Positions 1 through 9,400 of a stretch of 64,000 nt of DNA are shown here, one piece after another; the stretch's first letter is position 1, and each line of letters starts with the position of its first letter. Origin of the DNA: Aristolochia californica (lineage: Eukaryota > Streptophyta > Magnoliopsida > Piperales > Aristolochiaceae); assembly GCA_029961685.1 (NCBI GenBank), contig JARWKL010000008.1, positions 23,633,119 through 23,697,118 on the forward strand, given 5' to 3'. Made by a program: the position numbers and the translations under genes. The notes beneath the pieces are model-generated. The model was not told the origin of the DNA. It did not search any database and saw nothing but the letters and a program-made list of their open reading frames with translations.

Positions 1-182
1 AACATGTGTGGGATCAATTAGAAAATCCGTTTCTTACAAAATTTCAAGTTATTAGGGTTGAACTAGTGGAATTTCCCAAATTATGATATAAAATTTTTTT
101 TGTCCAATTGTTGTGTGTGGGTAAATTTTCTTTTCTTACATTTGTTGTTGTTTTAAGTATTTTGCCTACATAAACTGTAAAA

Positions 183-200
183 TTTTTTTTTTTTTTTTTT
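183..200 (+). repeat. 18-base T run inside a satellite monomer
   Basis: An uninterrupted run of 18 T occupies the place where other monomers have a T-rich stretch broken by CATTTTG. A second run of 14 T lies at 2244-2257 in a later monomer. Both look like replication slippage in an already T-rich part of the repeat. Confidence 0.8.
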
Positions 201-2039
201 GTGATCTATTTGCCTTTTTGTCTCTTTGTTTACGAGATAAGGGGAAGAGTTTTGATTTTAGAAAAAACTATACATATAAAATAGAAATGCACAAATGTAA
301 AGAGACATAAATCACAAAAGTGTAGTGTCTGTAATTTTTAGGGATTGTGAACACTTTTTAGTTTTAATATATTAGGTTTCGCAACCCTCAGGAAAAGGGG
401 GAAGCAGGGGATTTTTAACTGAGTGAAACACTCCCAATCCATAAGTCATTTCTTACAAAAATATATCCCGTTACGCATCATTGACTAATAAATTACTTTA
501 CAATCACCCATGTTTGTTAGGTGACCTTGTTGTAAATGGGCAAAAAATTTGCTTGTTTGACTCGGTTAAATATCCCACCGCACGTTCACTTGAGAATTTA
601 ATGCGGTTTGGATCCATAGGTCATTAGCATCTTTAAAATGTTTCAAGCATGCATATCTATATTTAAAACATGTGTACGATCAATTAGAAAATCCCTTTCT
701 TGTCAAATTCCAAGCGATTAGGGTTGAGCTAGTGGAATTTCCCAAACATGGATATCAAAACTTTTGTGTTCATTTGTCGGGTATAAATAAATTTTCTTTG
801 TTTACATTTGTTGTTATATTAAATTTTTTGCATACATAAAATGTAAAATTTTCATTTTTTTGTGATCTATTTCCCTTTTTATCTCTTTTTTTATCAGAAA
901 AGGGGAAAGGTTTTGATTTAAGAAAAAAATATACATCTAATATGGAAATGCCCAAATATAGAGAGAGATAATTTCAAAAAGTGTAGTGTCTGTAATTTTT
1001 AGGGATTGTAAACTCTTTCTAGTTTTAATATATTAGGTTTTGCATTTGTCGGGAATAGGGGGAAACGGGGGATTTTTAACTGTGTGCAACACTTTTAATC
1101 CATAAGTCATTTCTTACAAAAATATACCCCGTTATGCATGATTGACCGATAAATCACTTTCCAATCACCCGTTATTGTTAGGTTAGCTTTTTGTAATTGG
1201 GCAAAAAATTGATATGTTTGACAGGGGTAAATATCACACTGCATGTTTTCTTGAGAATTTTATGCGGTTTGGATCCATAAGTCATTTGCATCTTTAACCT
1301 ATTTCAAGCATGCATATCCATATTTAAAACGTGCGTAGGATCAATTAGAAAATCTTTTTCTTATAAAATTCCAAGCTATTAGGGTTAAACTAGTGGAATT
1401 CCCAAACTTGGATATCACAATTTTTGTGTTCATTTGTGGTGTGTGAAAAAAAATTCTTTACTTACATTTATTGTTGTTTTAAATTTTTTGCATACTTAAA
1501 CTCTAAAATTTTTGTTTTGTTGTGATCTTTTTGCCTTTTTTTCTCATTGTTTACGAGATAAGAGCAAAGTGAAAACTTGAGTTTTGATTTAAGAAAATAG
1601 TATACATCAAACATAGAAATGCTCAAATGTAGAGAGTGATAATTCCAAAAAGTGTAGTGTCTGTAATTTTAAAGTATTGTAAACTCTACCTAGTTTTTAT
1701 ATATTACGTTTTACAATCGTCGGGAAAAGAGGGAGGCGGTGGATTTTTAATTGAGTAAAACAGTCCAAATCCAAAAGACATTTCTCACAAAAATATAGAC
1801 CGTTACGCATTATTGATCAATAAATCACTTTACAATCACCAATAATTTTTCGGTCTATTTTTTATAAATGGGCAAAAAATTGGCTTGTTTGACTCGGGTA
1901 AATATCCCACCGCACGTTCACTTGAGAATTTAATGCGGTTTTGATCCATAGGTCATTTGCATCTTTAACATGTTTGAAGCCTGCATATCCATATTTAAAA
2001 TGTGTGTAGGGTCAATTAGAAAATCCTTTTCTTATAAAA

Positions 2040-2060
2040 ATTCAAAGCTACGTAAACTCT
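2040..2060 (+). other. Deletion junction within a monomer (about 110 bp lost)
   Basis: After the CAAAGCTA of the CTATTAGGG region the sequence jumps directly to CGTAAACTCTAAAATT, which normally lies about 110 bp further on. The anchor spacing across this point is 561 instead of about 670 bp. This is a simple internal deletion in one repeat copy. Confidence 0.8.
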
Positions 2061-2569
2061 AAAATTTTCATTTTGTTGGGATCTATTTGCCGTTTTATCT
2101 CTTTGTTTACGTGATAAGGGGAAAAGTTTAAACTCATGTTTTTATTTAAGAAAAAAGTATACATCTAAAATGGAAATGCACAAATGTCGAGAGAGATAAT
2201 TCCATAAAGTGTAGTGCCTGTAATTTTTAGGGAATGTAAACTCTTTTTTTTTTTTTTATATATATTAGGTTTTGCAATCGTTGTGTAAAGGGGGAAGGAG
2301 AGGATTTTTAACTAAGTGAAACACTCCCAGTCAATCAGTCATTTCTTAAAAAAATATAGCTCGTTACGTATGATTGACCGATAAATTACTTTACAATCAC
2401 TCGTGAATGTTAGGTGAGCTTTTTGTAAAAGGGCTAAAAATTGGCATGTTTGACTGGGGTAAATATCCCACCGTACGTTCACTTGAGAATTTAATGCGGT
2501 TTGGATCCATAGGTCATTTGCATCTTTAACATGTTTCAAGCATACATATCCATTTTAAAACATGTGTAC

Positions 2570-2980
2570 GATCAATTAGAAAATCCCTTTCTAGTTAAAT
2601 TCAAAGCGAATGGGGTTTAGCTAGGGGAATTTCCCAAACATGGATATCAAAAGTTTTGTGTTCATTTGTGGGTTGTGAATGAATTTTCTTTTTTTAAATT
2701 TGTTGTTGTTTTAAATTTTTTGCATACATAAAATGTAAAATTTTCATTTTGTTGTCATCTATTTGCCTTTTTAGGATCAACTAGAAAATCCCTTTCTTAT
2801 CAAATTCCAAGCTACTAGGGTTGAACTAGTGGAATTTCCCAAAGTTGGATCTCAAAAATTTTGTGTTCTGTGTGTGAATAAATTTTATTTACCTACATTA
2901 GTTTTTGTTTTAATATTTTTGCATAGATAAACTATAAAATTTTCATTTTGTTGTGATCTATTTGCCTTTTTATCTCTTAG
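2570..2980 (+). repeat. Partial monomer duplication (about 205 bp), junction near 2774
   Basis: The segment from GATCAATTAG to GCCTTTTT is present twice in a row: first from about 2570, then again from about 2775. At the junction, GCCTTTTTA runs straight into GGATCAACTAG, with only TA shared by the two flanks. The two copies have diverged, so the event is not recent. It accounts for the 859-bp anchor spacing. Confidence 0.75.
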
Positions 2981-5380
2981 TTCACGAGATAAGTGGAAAA
3001 GTTTTGATTTAAGAAAAATGTATACAACTAAAATGGAAATGCACCAACGTAGAGAGAGATAAGTCTAAAAATTTTAGTGTTTGTAATTTTTAGGGATTGT
3101 AAACTCTTTCTAGTTATAATAAATTAGGATTTGAAATCATCGGGAAAAGGAGGAAGCAAGAGATTTTCAATTGAGTGAAACACTCCCAATCCATAAGTCA
3201 TTTCGTACAAATATATAGCCCGTTACTCATGATTGACCAATAAATCACTTTACAATCACCCATGATTGTTAGGTAATCTTTTTGTAAATGGGCAAAAAAT
3301 TGGCTGGTTTGACTGTGGTAAATATCCCACCACACGTGCACTTTATATTTTAATGCCGTTTGGATCCATAGGTCAATTGCATCTTTAATTTGTTACATGC
3401 ATTATCCATATTTAAAACATGTGTAGGATCAATTATAAAATCCCTTTCTTATAAATTCCAAGCTATTAGGGTTGAACTAGTGGAATTTCCCAACCTCTGA
3501 TATCAAAACTTTGGTGATCATTTTTTGTGTGTGAATAAATTTTTTTTACATACATTAGTTCTTGTTTTAAATTTTTTGCACACATAAATTATAAAATTTT
3601 CATTTTGTTGTGATCTATTTGCCTTTTTATCTCTTTGTTCATGAGATCAGTGGAAAAGTTTTGATTTAAGAAAAAAGTATACAACTAAAATGGAAATGCA
3701 CAAAGTGCTGTGTCTGTAATTTTTAGGGATTAAAACTCTTTCTAGTTTTAATATATTAGGTTTTGCAATGGTTAGGAAAAGGGGGAAGTGGGGGATTTTT
3801 AACTGAGTGAAATACTTCCAATCCATAAGTCATTTCTTACAAAAATATAGCCCATTACGCATGATTGACCAATAAATCACTTTACAATCACTTGTGTTTG
3901 TTAGGTCAGCTTTTTGTAAATGGGCAAAAAATTGGCTTGTTTGACTCGTGTAAATATCCCATCGTACATTCACCTGAGAATTTAATGCGATTTGGATCCA
4001 TAGGTCATGTTTATCTTTACCATGTTAGGGGCATGCATATCCACATTTAAAATATGTGTAGGATAAATTAGAAAATCCATTTCTTATAAAATTCCAAGCT
4101 ATTAGGTTTCAACTGGTGGAACTTCCCAATCATGGAAATCAAAACTTTTGTCTTTATTTGTCGTGTGTGAATAAATTTTCTTTACTTATATTTGTTGTTG
4201 TTTAAAATTTTTTGCATACATAAACTCTAAAATTTTCATTTTGTTGTGACTATTTGCCTTTTTATCTCTTTGTTTACGAGATAAGGGGAAAATTTTTTAT
4301 TGAAGAAAAAAGTATACATCTAAAATTGAAATGCACAAATGTAGAGAGAGATTATTCCAAAAAGAGTAGTGTCTGTAATATTCAGAGATGGTGAACTCTT
4401 TCTAGTTTTAATTTATTAGGTTTTTCAATCGTCGGGAAAAGGGAGAAGGGAGGATTTTTAACTGAGTGATACACTCCCAATCCATAAGTCATTTCTTACA
4501 AAAATATAGCCCGTTACGCATGACTGACTGATAAATTACTTTAAAATCACTAGTGATTGTTTGGTCAACTTTTTGTAAATTGGTAAAAAATTGGCTTGTT
4601 TGACTCGGGTAAATATCCCACCACACATTTACTTGAGAATTTAATGCGGTTTGGATCCATAGGTCATTTGCATCTTTAACATGTTTAAAGCAAGAATATC
4701 CATATTTAAAACATGTATAGGATCAATAAGAAAATCCCATTCTTATAAAATTCCATGCTATTAGAGTTGAATTAGTGGAATTTCCCAAACATGGATCTCA
4801 AAACTTTTGTGTCCATTTATGGTGTGTGAATAAATTTTCTTAATTTAGATTTGTTGTTGTTGTAAAATTTTTGCATACATTAACTCTAAAATTTTCATTT
4901 TGTTTTGATCTATTTGCGTTTTTATCTCTTTGTTATAAAGGGAAAAGTGAAAACTCAAGTTTTAATTTCAGAAAAAGTATACATCTAAAATGGAAATGTA
5001 CAAATTTAGATAGAGATAATTCCAAAAAGTGTAGTGTCTATAATTTTTAGGGATTATAAAATTTTTCTAGTTTTTATGTATTAGGTTTTGCAATCGTGGG
5101 GAAAAGGGGAAGGCGGGGGATTTTTAACTGAGTGAAATGCTCCCAATCCATAAGTCATTTCTTACAAATTTAGTCCATTACGCATGATTGACCGATCAAT
5201 CGCTTTATAATCACCTATGAAATTTTGGTCAGCTTTTTTTAAATGGGCTAAAAATTGGCTTGTTGACTCGGATAAATATCCCACCGCACATTCACTAGAG
5301 GATTTAATGCGTGTGGGATCCATGGATCATTTGTATCTTTAACATGTTTCAAGCATGCTTATCCATATTTAAAACATGAT

Positions 5381-5530
5381 AGGTCTACTCCATCAATAAT
5401 ACTTATCAATTATTCGCGACTGCGAAAATATATCATGACCAGAAGATATGATAATCAAATCGAATTCCAGAGGGTCTGGATTCGACAGTTAAAAGATAGT
5501 TCAAGAATATGCTATCTAAGCAATTCTTAG
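5381..5530 (+). pseudogene. Partial viral-type frame at the left edge of the insert
   Basis: This frame is open from the left edge of the insert to a TAG at 5528-5530. The first ATG inside it is at 5435, giving 31 codons (start MTRRYDNQIEF). It overlaps the start of the next frame (ATG 5509) by 22 bases in another phase, as is common between neighbouring caulimovirid genes. The encoded piece is short, polar and rich in Arg, Gln and Ser. I do not recognise a family. Since it is open to the junction, it is probably the end of a longer gene cut off by the insertion break, though chance openness cannot be excluded. Confidence 0.35.
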
Positions 5531-6012
5531 AAGATTTGGTAATCATTCTGCAAAGAGAAATCTACAGAATGACCCAAGAAGAAACCGTATCTCAACCTGT
5601 AGACACCGCTTCAACAGGAGAAGCCTCTACAAGTACATACGAAAAACCAGAAAAAACAAAATACTGGTATGATGTGTTCATAGGAAGAGAAACAGGAATA
5701 TATAACAGCTGGGAAGAAGCCCAAGCTCAAGTCATAGGATTTCCCGGAAATTCTCACAGAAAATTCCGGACAAAGGATGATGCTGAACAAGCCTGGACAG
5801 CGTCCCGAAATAGATGATCTATAGACAAAAAACTTTTAGATCATTTACAAAGAAAGAGAGATGGCCTTACCTTCACTCTCTTATTAAGAAACATGCTTCA
5901 ACCAGAAGATGATACTATCTTAGCCATGGAAATGTACTATTCCATTGGGAAAGGTATACGAATCGCATCCATAGACTACGATGCAGGATCGAAAAAATTA
6001 AACAAAAGCTAA
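5509..6012 (+). pseudogene. Viroplasmin / RNase H1 N-terminal-type domain protein, broken by in-frame TGA at 5815-5817
   Basis: The first uninterrupted part is 102 codons (5509-5817). Residues 1-50 are polar, with a Ser/Thr/Glu-rich linker. Residues 51-96 form the recognisable domain: aromatic residues at 52-54, GR at 59-60, GIY at 63-65, SW at 67-68, V75, GFPG at 77-80, KF at 85-86, AE at 92-93 and W96. This pattern is shared by caulimovirid transactivator (viroplasmin) proteins and the nucleic-acid-binding N-terminal domain of eukaryotic RNase H1. After the TGA the same frame stays open for 64 more codons to TAA at 6010-6012, with protein-like composition, which suggests the TGA is a later disabling mutation. 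No RNase H catalytic domain follows, which argues against a host RNase H1 gene. The family call rests on motif recognition, not a search. Confidence 0.65.
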
Positions 6013-6031
6013 ACCTCCTAGCTTTGTAAAA

Positions 6032-6469
6032 ATGAATGAATTTTTCTATTTAATGGATATGGAAACTCCATTACCATTAGGCCTTCCTGACATTACCGGA
6101 TGGCTGAAAAACCTAGTGTACTTTGTAACACCTTGCATAGCACCTAGAAAAAAGGATCCAGCACCACCTACTTTTAGGATCGCTTCAAAAGCATCATCCT
6201 CCACCGATGATGAAGTTTACACAGAATATAATACCTTCGGTCGCCAACCGATTTATTATGATCAAGAGGAAAACCCTTCCTCTAGTAAACAACAAGAGCA
6301 ACACTACAGTGAACTAGAAGCCTGGGAATCTGATGAAGTTGCAGAAGAAAATACCAAGAAAACAGACTACTCTGCTAAAGACAAAAGGGCATATGATCTT
6401 GGTAAAAGATTTCGAATGCTTCGTGGTAGCGACAATTTTGAAGCAGAAACTAAAATTCCAAGCTATTAG
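6032..6469 (+). pseudogene. Acidic viral-type protein fragment, 3' end fused to satellite
   Basis: ATG at 6032 lies 19 bases after the TAA of the preceding frame. The 145-codon product has a Pro/Leu-rich start, a hydrophobic stretch around residues 22-37, a Ser/Asp/Glu-rich acidic middle (about 55-110), and a basic segment (about 115-131) just before the break. The codon for residue 140 spans the insert/satellite junction, and the last five residues plus the stop are encoded by satellite DNA, so the original protein was longer and has been truncated. An acidic region followed by basic residues would fit the beginning of a capsid-type region, but I cannot assign a family. It is judged part of the same viral fragment from its spacing and orientation. 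Confidence 0.5.
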
Positions 6470-9400
6470 GGTTGAACTAGTGGAATTTCCCGAACATAGA
6501 TATCAAAGCTTTTGTGTTAATTTGTGGTGTGTGAATAAATTTTCCTTACTTACATTTGTTGTTGTTTTATATTTTTTGCATACTTAAAATTTAAAATTTT
6601 CATTTTCTTGTGATCTATTTTCCTTTATATCTCTTTGATTACTAGATAAAGGGAAAAGTGAATTCTCAAGTTTTGATTTAAGAAAAAAGTATACATCTAA
6701 AATGGAAATGCACAAATGTAGAGAGAGAAAATTCAAAAAAGTGTAGTGTCTATAATTTTTAAGGATTGTAAACTTTTTCTAGTTTTCATATATTATGTTT
6801 TGCAATCATCGAGAATTGGGGGAGGCGGTGGATTTTTAATTGAGTGAAACACTCCGAATCCATAAGACATTTCTTACCAAAATACAGCCCGTTACACATG
6901 ATTGACCGATAAATCATGTTACAATCATCCATGATTGTCAGGTCAGCTTTTTGTAAATGGGCAACAAATTGGCTTGTTTGCTTCCGGTAAATATCCCACC
7001 GCACTTTCACTTGAGAATTTAATGCGGGTTGGATCCATAGATCATTTCCATCTTTAACATGTTTCAAGCATGCATATCCATATTTAAAACATGTGTTTGA
7101 TCAATTAGAAAATTCCTTTCTTATAAAATTCCAAGCTATTAGGGATGAACTAATGGAATTTCCCAAACTTGGATATCAAAACTTTTGTGTTCATTTGTGG
7201 TGTGTGAATAAATTTTATTTACTAACATTTGTTGTTGTTTTAAATTTTTGCATATATAAACTCTAACATTTTTGTTTCGTTGTGATCTATTTGCTTTTCT
7301 ATCTCTTTGTTTACGAGAAAAGGGAAACGTTAAAACTTAAGTTTTGATTTAAGAAAAAAGTATACATCTAAAAGGAAAATACATTAATGTGGAGAGAGAT
7401 TATTCCAAAAAGTGTAGTGTTTGTAATTTTTGGGGATTGTGAACTCCTTCTAGTTTATATATATTAGGTTTTACAATTGTCGAGAAAAGGGTGAGGCGGG
7501 GATTTTTACCTGAGTGATACACTACCAAAGTTTAAGTCATTTCTTACAAAAATATAGCTCGTTACGAATGATTGACCTATCAATCACTTTACAATCACCC
7601 GTGATTGTTAGGTCAGTTTTTTTTATGGGCAAAATATTGGCTTGTTTAACTCGGGTAAATATCCCACCGTACGTTCACTTGAGAATTTAATGGGGTTTGG
7701 ATCCAGAGGTTATTTGCATCTTTAACATGTTCCAAGCATGCATATCCATATTTAAAACATGTGTAGGATCAATTAAAAAATCCCTTTCTTATAAAATTCC
7801 AAGCTATTAGGTTTGAACTAGTGGAATTTCCAAAACTTGGATATCAAAATTTGTGTTCAATTGTGGCGTGCGAATAAATTTTCTTTACATAAATTAGTTG
7901 TTGTTTTAATTTTTTATATACATTAACAGTAAAATTTTCCTTTTTTTGTGATCAATTTACCTTTTTATCTCTTTGTTTACCAGAAAAGGGGAAAAATTTT
8001 CATTTAAGAAAAAAATACAACTAAAATTTAAATGCACAAACGTAGACAGAGATAATTCCAAAAAGAGTAGTGTCTGTAATTTTTAAATATTGTAAATTCT
8101 ATCTAGTATTAATTTATTTATTTTTGCAATCGTCGGGAAAACGGGAAAGCGGGGGATTGTTAACTGAATGAAACACTTCCGATCCATAAGTCATTTCTTA
8201 CAAAAATAAAGCCCGTTACGCATAATTGATCGATAAATCACTTTACAATCACCAGTGATTGTTAGGTCAGCTTTTTTCAAATGGGCAAAAAAATTGGCTT
8301 GTTTGACTCGGGTAAATATCCCACCGCCCATTCATTTGAGAATTTAATTCGATTTGGAGCAATAGGTCATTTGCATCTTTAACATGCTTGAAATATTTAT
8401 ATCCATATTTAAAACATGTGTAGGATCAATTAGAAAATCCCTTTCTTTTAAAATTCAATTCTATTAGGGCTACACTAGTGGAATTTCCCAAACTTGGTTA
8501 TCAAAACTTTTGTGTTCATTTGTTGTGTGTGAATAAATTTTCTTTACTTATATTTGTTGTTGTTTTAAATTTTTTGCATACATAAACTCTAAAATTTTAA
8601 TTTTGTTCTGATCTATTTGCCTTTTTATGTCTTTGTTTACGAGATAAGGGGAAAAGTGAAAACTCAAGTTTTGATTTAAGAAAAAAGTATACATCTAAAA
8701 TGGAAATTCACAAATTTAGAGAGAGATAATTCCAAAAAATGTCTTTAACAATTCGGTATTGTAAACTCTTTCTAGGTTTTACATATTAGGTTTTGTAATC
8801 GTCAAGGAAAGGAAGAGGGCCAGGATTTTCAACCGAATGAAACACTCACTCCATAAGTCATTTCATACAAAAATATAGCCCTTTATGCATGACTAACCGA
8901 TAAATCACATTAAAATCACCCGTGATTGTTAGGTGAACTTTTTGTAAATGGGCAAAAAATTGGCTTGTTTGACTCGGGTAAATATCCCACCGCACGTTCA
9001 CTTGATAATTTAATGCGGTTTGGATCCAAATGTCCCCTAATAGCTTGGAATTTCTTAAGAAAAAGATTTTCTAATTGATCCCACACATGTTTTAAATATG
9101 GATATGCATGCTTTAAACATGTTATAGATCCAAATGTCATTTGCATCCATAACATGTTTAAAGCATGCATATCCATATTTAAAACATGCGTGGGATCAAT
9201 TAGAAAATCTTTTTCTTAAGAAATTCCAAGCTATTAGGGTTGAACTAGTGGAATTTCCTAAACATTGATTTCAAACCTTTTGTGTTAATTTTTTGTGTGT
9301 GAATAAATTTTCTTTACTAACATTTGTTGTTGTTTTAAATTTTATGCATATTTAAAATAAAAAAATTTAATTTTGTTGTGATCTCCTTTCCTTTATATCT

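Larger units (their letters stand above)
1..5378 (+). repeat. Satellite array, left block (family A, mixed monomers)
   Basis: Head-to-tail copies of the AT-rich monomer. The GGATCC-type anchor recurs at 610, 1271, 1942 (TTGATCC variant), 2503, 3362, 3994, 4653 and 5316. Normal spacing is about 660-671 bp. The 561-bp spacing (1942-2503) is explained by a deletion near 2050, the 859-bp spacing (2503-3362) by a partial duplication starting near 2774, and the 632-bp spacing (3362-3994) by loss of about 30 bp near 3705. No higher-order periodicity was obvious in this short block. Apart from antisense satellite frames, I see no gene here. Confidence 0.95.
5379..6450 (+). mobile_element. Endogenous pararetrovirus-type fragment inserted in the satellite
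   Basis: Seen: satellite sequence stops after AAAACATG (5371-5378) and resumes at 6451 with TAAAATTCCAAGCTATTAGG. The 1,072 bp between are unrelated to the repeat, have normal coding-like composition, and hold three tightly spaced + strand frames. About 30 bp of the host monomer is missing at the insertion point; no target-site duplication, LTR or tRNA-type primer binding site was found. The middle frame carries a viroplasmin/RNase H1 N-terminal-like domain. Known: this domain is typical of Caulimoviridae transactivator/inclusion-body proteins, and these viruses lack integrase and enter plant genomes through end joining. Inferred: a captured, non-functional pararetrovirus piece. A rearranged retroelement carrying the same domain is the main alternative. 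The exact left edge is uncertain by a few bases because TAGG also occurs in the satellite. Confidence 0.65.

Noticed and set aside
5379..6450. LTR retrotransposon or host RNase H1 gene
   Set aside because: No LTRs, target duplication or primer binding site flank the insert, no RNase H catalytic domain or introns are visible, and neighbouring frames are packed like viral genes. An internal retroelement fragment is not fully excluded.
6470..6475. Telomere-like TTAGGGTT in the CTATTAGGGTTGAAC segment
   Set aside because: It is present once per monomer with no tandem TTTAGGG units, so it is not a telomeric tract.
8916..9176. 86-codon minus-strand frame over the palindrome
   Set aside because: It runs through both arms of the hairpin and consists of satellite sequence read in both directions; it is not a gene.
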